Of a stretch of 64,000 nucleotides of DNA, positions 11,031-18,916 are shown one piece after another. The translations under genes were made by a program, and so were the position numbers. The notes beneath the pieces were generated by a model. That model worked only from the letters and a program-made list of their open reading frames with translations, made no database searches and was not told where the DNA came from. Source of the stretch: Duganella sp. BJB480 (GTDB lineage: Bacteria > Pseudomonadota > Gammaproteobacteria > Burkholderiales > Burkholderiaceae_D); assembly GCA_003416985.1 (NCBI GenBank), contig QVIN01000008.1, positions 62,001 to 126,000 of the forward strand. Reading direction: 5' to 3'. Each line of letters begins with the position of its first letter. Position 1 is the stretch's first letter.

Positions 11031-11687
11031 ATGATCACCAAAACCCTGCTGGCCCTCGGCCTGGCCGGCGCGGCCCTGAACGCCGGCGCCGCCGTGACCT
11101 ACACCGCGACCGGCGGCATCACTTCCGCGGTCGCCGGCGTGACCACCAACACCTTCGACGACGGCCTGCTGCCGGCCGGCTTCGCCACCTACGACCAGGC
11201 CGGCGCCCTGATCCCGTCGCCGGGCAATCCCGGCTACGCGGCGCAGCCGCCGGGCGACGCCACCGCCTTCTTCTCGGTCGGCGTGAGCAACGGCCAGCCC
11301 TCGTCGTCCAGCGTGACCTTCGGCGGCGTCGGCGTGAGCTACTTCGGCTACTACATGGGCTCGCCGGACAACTACAACATCGTCACCCTGTACAGCGGCA
11401 ACACCATGGTGTTGCAGATCAACGGCGACGCCATGGCGTCGGCCGCCAGCCTGCTGGCCAACGGCAACCAGCAGACCGGCTTTTACATGAATTTCTTCAC
11501 CGACAGCGGCACGACCATCACCCGTGTCACGTTCTCGTCCAACCAGAACGCCTTCGAGTCGGACAACCATTCGTACATCGCCGCGGTCCCCGAGCCCCGC
11601 ACCTACGCGATGCTATTGACCGGCCTCGGTCTGCTGGGTCTCGCCAGCCGCCGCGGCCACCACCAATCCAATCCGCGCTTTTATTAA
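11031..11687 (+). CDS. PEP-CTERM surface protein
   Basis: A 218-residue exported protein. ATG 11031 is preferred over an upstream in-frame start because AAGGAA sits 7 bases before it and the signal peptide (MITKTLLALGLAGAALNAGA) begins there. The mature part is a beta-rich, Gly/Ser/Thr-rich domain (FDDGLLPAGF, then GGVGVSYFGYYMGSPDNYN). This looks like the DUF/PEP-associated ice-binding-free lectin-like folds common in such proteins, but it is not identified further. The C-terminus is VPEPRTYAML, a hydrophobic helix and SRRG. It is followed after 9 bases by a second PEP-CTERM gene, so the two are probably co-transcribed and end at the terminator at 12263. Confidence 0.87.
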   Translation: MITKTLLALGLAGAALNAGAAVTYTATGGITSAVAGVTTNTFDDGLLPAGFATYDQAGALIPSPGNPGYAAQPPGDATAFFSVGVSNGQPSSSSVTFGGVGVSYFGYYMGSPDNYNIVTLYSGNTMVLQINGDAMASAASLLANGNQQTGFYMNFFTDSGTTITRVTFSSNQNAFESDNHSYIAAVPEPRTYAMLLTGLGLLGLASRRGHHQSNPRFY

Positions 11688-11696
11688 GATAGGTCC

Positions 11697-12245
11697 ATGA
11701 TGAAAAATTTACTTCCAAAACTCGTTGCGGCAGCCCTGCTGTCCGCCTCCGGCCTGGCCTCGGCGGCCGGTTGCGCCACGACCGACCTCACCTTCGACCT
11801 GCCCGGCGTGACGGTCTCGAAATGCTACAGCACCGCCGGCAACGTGGTCGACAGCTCGCCAGCCGACAAGCTGACGGTCTCCAACCTGCTGGCCTCGCAG
11901 TTCTCCTTCTTCGGCCAGAGCGGCGCGCCGATCACCTCGTTCAACGTCAGCGCCGACCCGCTGACCCACGTCACGACCTACGACTTCCCGCAGCTGTTGA
12001 CCGGCAACGTCATCGTCGGCCTGCACTTCGGCAACGGCCAGGGCGGACCGGGCAACGTCACCAACTTCTATGCGTTCAACGCCGGCAGCGGCGTCGACAA
12101 GTTCTTCACCGCGCTCCAGGCCACCTCCAACGCCGGCCTGTACCAGATCGGCGCGCCGGTGCCGGAACCGGAAACCTACGCCATGATGCTGGCCGGCCTG
12201 GGCCTGGTGGGCTTCATCGCACGCCGCCGCAAGACGCGGGCATAA
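11697..12245 (+). CDS. PEP-CTERM surface protein
   Basis: A 182-residue exported protein: signal peptide (ending SGLASAAGC), a cysteine pair early in the mature chain (GCATTDL and SKCYST) that may form a disulfide, a beta-rich core, and the sorting tag VPEPETYAMM, hydrophobic helix and ARRRK. It lies 9 bases downstream of another PEP-CTERM gene and is followed by a strong terminator, so it is the last gene of a two-gene unit. Function beyond exosortase-dependent surface display is not visible. Confidence 0.87.
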   Translation: MMKNLLPKLVAAALLSASGLASAAGCATTDLTFDLPGVTVSKCYSTAGNVVDSSPADKLTVSNLLASQFSFFGQSGAPITSFNVSADPLTHVTTYDFPQLLTGNVIVGLHFGNGQGGPGNVTNFYAFNAGSGVDKFFTALQATSNAGLYQIGAPVPEPETYAMMLAGLGLVGFIARRRKTRA

Positions 12246-12262
12246 CCGTCCCGCCCAGCACC

Positions 12263-12290
12263 AAAGCCCGCTTGCAGCGGGCTTTTTTTA
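12263..12290 (+). terminator. Rho-independent terminator of the two-gene PEP-CTERM unit
   Basis: AAAGCCCGC (12263-12271), loop TTGCA, GCGGGCTTT (12277-12285) continuing into a T run; 18 bases after the stop codon at 12245. Confidence 0.88.
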
Positions 12291-12322
12291 CGTCCGGCGG
12301 CGATGCGCTCAGCCGGCGGCGC

Positions 12323-12568
12323 TCAGCACGAGATGCACGGCCGCGGCGGCGGCACGATGGGCGGGCGCAGCGGCGTCACGCGCGGGTCGATGGCCGGATC
12401 CGGCGTGTGGTAGCTGAACGGCGTGATGATGATGGGCGGTATCGTCGGCGGCGCCGACGGCGGGCCCTTGGGGCCTCCGCCGGAAAGGTGCTGTGCGCTG
12501 CGCTGGCGCCAGGTCCGCTTGCAAATCGAGGATAGCGATTGACCCTCGCTCAATTCTAGCCAAGCCAT
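12323..12568 (-). CDS. Small proline-rich hypothetical protein
   Basis: An 81-residue frame with a convincing ribosome binding site (AGGGAGG, 8 bases before ATG 12568) and GC-rich third positions. The N-terminal 30 residues are mixed. Residues about 32-81 are strongly Pro-rich (GPPSAPPTIPP, PLRPPIVPPPRP) and the chain ends CISC. No signal peptide. An overlapping frame (12309-12563) lacks a ribosome binding site. Likely real, function unknown. Confidence 0.5.
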   Translation of the reverse strand: MAWLELSEGQSLSSICKRTWRQRSAQHLSGGGPKGPPSAPPTIPPIIITPFSYHTPDPAIDPRVTPLRPPIVPPPRPCISC

Positions 12569-12783
12569 GTTAGAGCCCTCCCTGCAATGGTCAGAGTATC
12601 AGTATAGGCAGGCATAACTTTAAATCAAGGAAGATTCCGGCTCGTCGCGCCGGACAGGCATTCCATCCCGCCGATTTGCCGGTCTGTCGCAATCCGCTGG
12701 CCGCCGCCGGGGGCGATCGGTACAGTTCAACCATGCCAAACGGCATTGGATAAAACAGAACCACCCAACCACCGAGGTCCGCC

Positions 12784-13176
12784 ATGAAAATCACCGCAAA
12801 AAAACTGGTATTCGCCGCCTTCGTCGCCCTGCTGGCCGCCGCCGCGTGGCAGTCGATCTTCGGTGACGGCATGCACGTCAACATCGACGGCGACGAGATC
12901 GACGGCCCGCTGGGCTTCCTGCTCGGCACCGTGTTCGCCGGCGGCGGCCTGCTGATCGCCGCCGTGGCCATCACCTGCAGCGCGGTGTTCGTCGGCCTGC
13001 TGTTCGCCGGCCTGGGCATCCTGATGATCAGCGGCCTGGTACTGCTGGCCGTGGTGGTGGCGGCGGCGGTCTCGCCCCTGCTGCTGCCGCTGCTGATCCC
13101 GGTCGGCCTGTACATGGTGTTCCGCTCGCGCTCGCGCCGCCAGCAGCTGCGCGCCACCATGGAACACGCGGTCTAA
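12784..13176 (+). CDS. Small integral membrane protein, unknown function
   Basis: A 130-residue protein with an N-terminal hydrophobic segment (LVFAAFVALLAAAAW), a short acidic, probably periplasmic loop (GMHVNIDGDEIDG), and two or three closely spaced hydrophobic helices between residues 45 and 112. It ends in a basic cytosolic tail (RSRSRRQQLR). ATG 12784 has a GAGG ribosome binding site 6 bases upstream. Codon use fits the genome. It stands alone and converges with the interrupted cyclase gene. No family recognised with confidence. Confidence 0.75.
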   Translation: MKITAKKLVFAAFVALLAAAAWQSIFGDGMHVNIDGDEIDGPLGFLLGTVFAGGGLLIAAVAITCSAVFVGLLFAGLGILMISGLVLLAVVVAAAVSPLLLPLLIPVGLYMVFRSRSRRQQLRATMEHAV

Positions 13177-13191
13177 GCCGTCCCCACAGTT

Positions 13192-16100
13192 TCAACCGGA
13201 AGCGGCCGGGACCTGAACTCCCGGCCGATCCGCCTCTTTCCCCGCCTCGCACACCGTCTCCTCCCCCGCCAGCGCCACCCGGTTGCGGCCGCCGCGCTTG
13301 GCGCAGTACAGCGCCTGGTCGGCGCGCCGCAGGGCCGCCTCGCCGCCGCCCTCGCCGCCGTCCAGCGCCGCGATCCCGATGCTCACCGTCACCGCCAGCG
13401 CCGCGCCGTCGCCGCGCCCCATCGGCGTCTGCGCCACGCGCTGGCGCAGGCGCTCGGCCAGCACCGCCGCCTCCGCCGGCGCCGTGCCCGGCAACAGCAG
13501 CGCGAACTCCTCGCCACCGATGCGGCCCAGCACGTCGATCTGGCGCTGGCCCTCGCGCAGCGCCGCCCCCAGCTGGCGCAGCACGGCGTCGCCGGCCGCG
13601 TGGCCGTGCTCGTCGTTGATGCGCTTGAAGTGGTCGACGTCCAGCAGCAGCACGGCGGCGCAGCCGCCGACGTCGCGCCGCAGCCGGGCGTGCTCGTCCT
13701 CCAGCCGGCGCATGAACTCGCGCCGGTTCGGCAGGCCGGTCAGGAAGTCGGTGGTGGCCAGCACGCTCAGCTCGTCGTGCAGGCGGCGCCGCTCCGTCAC
13801 GTCCAGCGTCGAGACGATGACGAAGTCCAGGCTGTGCGCGTGGCCCGGCATCACCAGCAAGGTCAGCTCGTTGAGCCGCACCGTGCCGTCGAGCCGCTCG
13901 AAGCTGCCCTCGCAGGCGAAGAAGTGCTGGCCCTGCGCCAGCGCGGTCAGCGCCAGCGCGAAGCTGGGCATGGCGGCCGCATCGAAATTCTGGGCCAGCG
14001 TCAGCCGCGGCGCCTCGTGCCGGCCCGGCGCCGCGCCCACCTGCGCCAGCGCGGCGGCGTTGACGTCGACGATGCGCACCAGCCCGGCCAGGCGCCGCAG
14101 CTGGCTGGCGTTGGCCTGCAGGTAGCGGCCCAGGTCGTCGACGCCGGACAGCTCCAGCTCGGCCAGCGCGGCCCGCACCGCCGACCAGTCCTGCTCCCAC
14201 AGCGCCACCGGCGCGTGGTCGTACAGGCTGCGGAAGCGGGCCTCGCCGGCGCGCAGCGCGGCCGCCGCCTGGGCCTGCTCGATGGCGATGCCGGCCAGCC
14301 GCGCGGCCTGCTCGATCAGCGCGATGTGGGCCGCGCCGGGCAGGCGGGCCTCGCGGTGGTAGATGGCGAAGGTGCCAAGCACCTTGCCGCCGGCGCCGTA
14401 GATCGGGTCGGTCCAGCACGAGCCCAGCCGGGCGCGCAGTGCCAGGTCGCGGTACTCGGTCCAGCCCGACGCGCGGCGGATGTCCTCGACGATCACCCGG
14501 CTGCGCGTGAGCACCGCCTGCGCGCAGGCGCCCTGGCTGCCTTGGACCGGGCGGCCGTGCACGGCGGCGTTGAAGAAGGCCGGCAGGCTGGGCGCCGCGC
14601 CCACCAGCAGGCGCTCGCCGGCCTCGTCGAGCAGCAGGATGCTGCACAACATTTCCTCGTTGCCGGCCTCGACGCCCAGCACCACGCTCTCCAGGATGGC
14701 CGGCAGCGGCGCGCCGGTGGCCAGCAGCTCCAGCACGTGGCGCCGGTTGCGCTCGCGCTGCTCGTCCTGGGTGCGCCCGGTGATGTCGCGGAACGACCAC
14801 AGCCGCGCCGGTTCGCTGCCCAGCAGCAGGCCGCGCGTGTGCTGCTCGATCACGCGGCCGTCCTTCAGGTGCAGCAGTTCCAGCTGGCCGGCCGGCGGCC
14901 CGCCCGCCGCCGGCGCCAGCGGCGTCGCCTGGCCCGGATGGCGCAGCTGCCGCGCCATGTGCGCCATCAGGGCGGCGCCGTCGGCCTGCCAGTCCAGCTG
15001 CTCGGGCACGCTCCACAGCTCGCGGAAGCGGCGGTTGGCGTTCAGCACGCCGCCCTTGTGGTTGTCGACCAGGATGCCGTCGACGGTGGAATCTAGAATG
15101 CTGCGCAACATCGCCTGGCTGCGCTGGGCGCCGTCGGCCAGCACCCGCAGCGTGGCCTGGCCCTCGCGCAGCTCGGCGGCCAGCTGTTCGGCGCGCGCCT
15201 GCGCGGCGCGGGCCCGCACCCGGCCGCGCGCCAGCAGCCAGGTCAGGCCGGCCAGCACGGCGCTCAACAGCGTGCCGCCGAGCGCCACCTGGCGCGCCGG
15301 GTCGCGCTCCGGCGCGGCGCCGGGTCGCGCGGCGATCAGCAGCGTCCACGAATGACCGCCGGCGCCGACCCGGCGCACGCTGCTGCGCTGGCCGCCGGCG
15401 CCGCCCGGATGGCTGTCGTACATCAGCGCGGCCGGCGCCACGGCGTCGCCGTCGTAGATCTTGACCGCCAGCGCGGCGGCGCGCGCCCCGCCCAGCCCGG
15501 CCATCAGGTCGCCCATGCGGAACGGCGCGTACACCCAGCCCTCGATGGCGGCGCGGCGCGCTGCCGGGGTGCCGGTGGCCTGGCCGTGGCGGTACACCGG
15601 CAGCACCATCAAAAAGCCCGACTGGGCCGGCTCGACCTCCTCCTGCACCAGCCGTATCCGGCCGCTGACGGCGGGCAGGCCAGAGTCGCGCGCCTGCTCC
15701 AGCACGGCGCGCCGCATCGGCTCGGACGCGGCGTCTTAGCCGAACGCGCGGCGGTTGGTGCCGCCGGACGGCTCCAGGTACACCACCGGCGCATACCAGG
15801 CGCGCGCGCCGTCCGGCCGCACGCGGTAGTTGGGATCGCCGTCCAGCCTGACCAGGCGTTCGTGGTCGGCGCGCCGCTCCGGCGTCACCATCGCCATGTA
15901 GCCGACGCCGTGGATGCCGGGGAAGTGCTCGTCCAGGTTCTGCCCGGCCAGGTAGGCGCGGAACTCGGCGCGGTCCACCGCGACCGAGCTGGCGAACAAG
16001 CCCTGCACGCCGTACAGCACCTGCTCGTAGGTCCGCATGCGGCGGTCGAGATTGATGAGCAGCTCGCGCACGCGGCTGTTGAAGTCCGCCTCGACCTCCT

Positions 16101-16239
16101 GCCCGGCCTGCGCGCGGGCGCCCAGCCACAGCGCGCCGGTCGCCCCCAGGCAGCCGGCCAGCACCAGCACCGGCAGCACGCCCGGCGAGAGCGATGCCTG
16201 CAGCAGCCGGCGCAGCCGCGCCTGGGGGTCGGAGGGCAT
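13192..16239 (-). pseudogene. CHASE-PAS-GAF-PAS-GGDEF diguanylate cyclase gene interrupted by an in-frame stop
   Basis: Frame-consistent reading from ATG 16239 to TGA 13192 would give about 1015 residues, but codon 168 is TAA (15736-15738). Upstream part: an N-terminal membrane helix (VLPVLVLAGCLGATGALWL) and the first half of a CHASE sensor (YEQVLYGVQGLFASS, FPGIHGVGYM, ending NRRAFG). Directly after the stop the CHASE reading continues without frameshift (DAASEPMRRAVLEQARDSG), followed by a second membrane helix, PAS, GAF, PAS and a GGDEF domain with GGEEF and an RQID product-inhibition site five residues before it. CHASE domains normally carry Tyr at the stop position, so a TAC/TAT to TAA change is the simplest explanation. 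An internal ATG at 15717 could yield an 841-residue protein lacking half the sensor. The ATG abuts the queC stop (TAGATG). Confidence 0.8.
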
Positions 16240-16947
16240 CTACACCTCGGTGCCCGCGAACTGGCGGTAGCCGCGCGCGCGCAGCGCACAGGCCGGGCAG
16301 GTCCCGCAGCCATAGCCCCAGTCGTGCAGCGCGCCGCGCTCGCCCAGGTAGCAGGTGTGGGTGCCGTCGCGGATCAGGTCGACCAGCGCCTGGCCGCCCA
16401 GCTCCTGCGCCAGCTCCCAGGTCTGGCGCTTGTCGCGCCACATCAGCGGGGTCTCCAGCTTGAGGCGGGTGGCCATGCCCAGGTTGAGCGCCACCTGCAG
16501 CGCCTTCATGGTGTCGTCGCGGCAGTCCGGGTAGCCGGAGAAGTCGGTCTCGCACATGCCGCCCACCAGCACCGTCAGGCCGCGCCGGTAGGCCACGGTG
16601 GCGGCCACCGTCATGAACAGCAGGTTGCGGCCCGGGACGAAGGTGTTGGGCAGGCCGTTGGCCTGGGTCTCGATGGCGATGTCGTGCGTCATCGCGGTCT
16701 GCGAGATCTCGGAGATCAGCGACAGGTCGATCATGTGGTCCTCGCCCAGCTTGGCGTTCCACTCGGGCGAGTGGGCGCGCAGGCGCTCGATCACGGACGG
16801 GCGCACGGTCAGCTCGACGGCGTGGCGCTGGCCGTAGTCGAAGCCGATGGTTTCCACGCGCGCGTAGTGCTTCAGCGCCCAGGCCAGGCAGGTGGTGGAG
16901 TCTTGGCCACCGCTAAACAGGACCAGGGCGGAATCGGTAGGCAGCAT
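16240..16947 (-). CDS. queC: 7-cyano-7-deazaguanine (preQ0) synthase
   Basis: QueC converts 7-carboxy-7-deazaguanine to preQ0 using ammonia and ATP in queuosine biosynthesis, in the cytosol. The 235-residue protein has the PP-loop SGGQDSTT at residues 12-19, the NTFVPGRNLLF block, the GGMCETDFSGYPDCRDD segment and the zinc-binding cysteines near the C-terminus (THTCYLGERG and YGCGTCPAC). The length is typical. ATG 16947 has only a weak ribosome binding site. Other queuosine genes (queD, queE, queF) are not in the window. The stop codon is immediately followed by the ATG of the interrupted cyclase gene, so that gene is probably translated by coupling. No preQ1-type riboswitch was seen upstream. 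Confidence 0.96.
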   Translation of the reverse strand: MLPTDSALVLFSGGQDSTTCLAWALKHYARVETIGFDYGQRHAVELTVRPSVIERLRAHSPEWNAKLGEDHMIDLSLISEISQTAMTHDIAIETQANGLPNTFVPGRNLLFMTVAATVAYRRGLTVLVGGMCETDFSGYPDCRDDTMKALQVALNLGMATRLKLETPLMWRDKRQTWELAQELGGQALVDLIRDGTHTCYLGERGALHDWGYGCGTCPACALRARGYRQFAGTEV

Positions 16948-17053
16948 TGCTATGTTCTTTCAAGGACTTGCAGGGCGTTGCAACGTTATAAGTACGCCAT
17001 CGTTTAGGGCAATCCGGTAACATGTCAGCCAGCGTACACCCTGATGGAGTCTC

Positions 17054-18916
17054 ATGTTACCGGCATCGCCAGCAAAAAAAATGGCAGGATCACGAATTTT
17101 GGCACAAGTTGTGACAAAAGTATCCGGCCGCCTCGCCGTGGCCGGCGTCCTGGCGGCCATTGCGCAGCCCGCCGCCGCGCAGGGACTGAAATACGACGTC
17201 CACATCGACGCCCCCGCCCCGCTGCGGGAACTGCTGGAACAGAACCTTGACCTGCTGCGCTTTCGCGGCAACCCGCGCATGGACCGCGAGCAGCTGGTGC
17301 GCCTGGTGCGCGCCGCGCCGGCGCAGGTCAAGACGCTGGCGGCCACGGACGGCTACTACTCGCCGGTGGTCGACGCCCGGCTCGACCGCGACGGCGACAC
17401 GCCCCGGGTCGAACTCAGCGTGCAGCCGGGCGAGCCGGTGCGCGTCGGCGACATCGACCTGGTGCTGCAAGGCTTCGCGCCGGTGCCCGGCCTGCCGCCC
17501 GAAAAACAGTTCGACACGGCCGCGCTGAAGGCCGGCTGGACGCTCAAGAAGGGCCAGGTGTTCCGCCAGACCGACTGGGAGCAGGCCAAGCGCGGCCTGC
17601 TGCGCCAGGTGGTGCAGACGCGCTACCCGCGCGCGCAACTGACCGACAGCCAGGCCACGGTGGACCCGGACAACCACCTGGCCGCGCTGCGCGTGGTGCT
17701 CGACAGCGGCCCGGAGCTGCGCTTCGGCGAGCTGCGCGTGGAGGGCCTGAAGCGCTACCCGGCCGCCATCGTGCGCAACCTGAACCCCATCCATCCGGGC
17801 GACTACTACAGCGAGGCCGCGCTGCAGTCCTACCAGGCGCGCCTGCAGGACACCGGCTATTTCAGCAGCGTGGAGGTGAGCGCCGACATGGGCGCGGTGC
17901 TCAACGAGCAGCTGGAGGCCGGCGCCGCCACGCCGGCGCAGAACGCCGAGGCGGCGATGGCGCCGCTGCCGCTGCTGGTGCGCGTGACCGAGAACAAGCG
18001 CCGCAACGTCAGCGCCGGCCTGGGTTTCAGCACCAACACCGGCAACCGCGCCTCGCTGGCGTATGACGACCTGTCGGTGTTCGGCCTGCGCATGAAGAGC
18101 GCGCTGACGCTGGAGACCAAGAAGCAGACCGCGCGCAGCGACTTCTACTTCCCCACCACGGCCGACGGCTACAACGACAGCTTCGGCGCCTCGTTCGAGC
18201 GCAGCGACATTTCCGGCGAGGTGACCAGCGTGGCCAGCGTGGCCGGCAAGCGCGCCTGGGGCACGCCGCTGCTCGAGCGCAGCCTGTCGCTGGAGCTGCT
18301 GACCGAGACCAAGACCATCGACGGCATCCCGTCCAGCACCAGCAAGAGTTTGCCTTTGACCTACGCCGTCACCTGGCGCAAGCTGGACAACCTGCTGTTC
18401 CCGACCAAGGGCTACGCGCTCAACGCGCAACTGGGCGGCGCGCTGCTGCCCATCCTGACCGACGAGGCCTTCGTGCGCGGCTACGCGCGCGCCGTCTGGT
18501 ACCGGCCGCTGACCGCCAGCACCAACCTGATACTGCGCGGGGAAATGGGCGCGCTGGCCTCGCGCGACAAGAACGGCGTGCCGGCCGTGTACCTGTTCCG
18601 CGCCGGCGGCGACCAGTCGGTGCGCGGCTACGCCTTCCAGGAGCTGGGCGTGCATGAAGGCGACGCCATCACCGGCGGCCGCTACCTGGCCACCGGCAGC
18701 GCCGAGTTCCAGTACTGGTTCAAGCCCGCCTACGGCATGGCGGTGTTCTACGACGCCGGCAACGCGGGCGACACCTTCAGCGCGCTGCATCCGAAATCCG
18801 GCTACGGCGCCGGCGGCCGCTGGAAAAGCCCCGTCGGGCCGATCAACGTGGACGTCGCCTACGGCCACGCGGTCCATAAATACCGATTGCACTTCTCGCT
18901 GGGATTCACCTTCTGA
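17054..18916 (+). CDS. tamA: Outer-membrane translocation and assembly protein TamA
   Basis: A 620-residue Omp85-family protein. It has a signal peptide (cleavage after PAAAQ), three POTRA-like repeats at residues about 40-290 (YDVHIDAPAPLRELLEQNLDL starts the first), and a BamA/TamA barrel from about 300 with the conserved lid-loop segment VRGYAFQELG; it ends in the outer-membrane signature LHFSLGFTF. TamA works with inner-membrane-anchored TamB to insert outer-membrane proteins and move phospholipids to the outer membrane. Start: ATG 17054 has a GGAGT-like ribosome binding site nearby; an in-frame ATG at 17090 would shorten the signal region. Its stop overlaps the tamB start (TGATG), showing translational coupling. 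Confidence 0.93.
   Translation: MLPASPAKKMAGSRILAQVVTKVSGRLAVAGVLAAIAQPAAAQGLKYDVHIDAPAPLRELLEQNLDLLRFRGNPRMDREQLVRLVRAAPAQVKTLAATDGYYSPVVDARLDRDGDTPRVELSVQPGEPVRVGDIDLVLQGFAPVPGLPPEKQFDTAALKAGWTLKKGQVFRQTDWEQAKRGLLRQVVQTRYPRAQLTDSQATVDPDNHLAALRVVLDSGPELRFGELRVEGLKRYPAAIVRNLNPIHPGDYYSEAALQSYQARLQDTGYFSSVEVSADMGAVLNEQLEAGAATPAQNAEAAMAPLPLLVRVTENKRRNVSAGLGFSTNTGNRASLAYDDLSVFGLRMKSALTLETKKQTARSDFYFPTTADGYNDSFGASFERSDISGEVTSVASVAGKRAWGTPLLERSLSLELLTETKTIDGIPSSTSKSLPLTYAVTWRKLDNLLFPTKGYALNAQLGGALLPILTDEAFVRGYARAVWYRPLTASTNLILRGEMGALASRDKNGVPAVYLFRAGGDQSVRGYAFQELGVHEGDAITGGRYLATGSAEFQYWFKPAYGMAVFYDAGNAGDTFSALHPKSGYGAGGRWKSPVGPINVDVAYGHAVHKYRLHFSLGFTF

Noticed and set aside
13028..16762. 1244-codon minus-strand frame
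   Set aside because: Arg/Ala/Gly-rich out-of-frame shadow of the GGDEF and queC genes, whose real frames carry clear domains.
16948..17053. Possible preQ1-type riboswitch upstream of queC
   Set aside because: No pseudoknot-like element or conserved A-rich tail could be found in either orientation.
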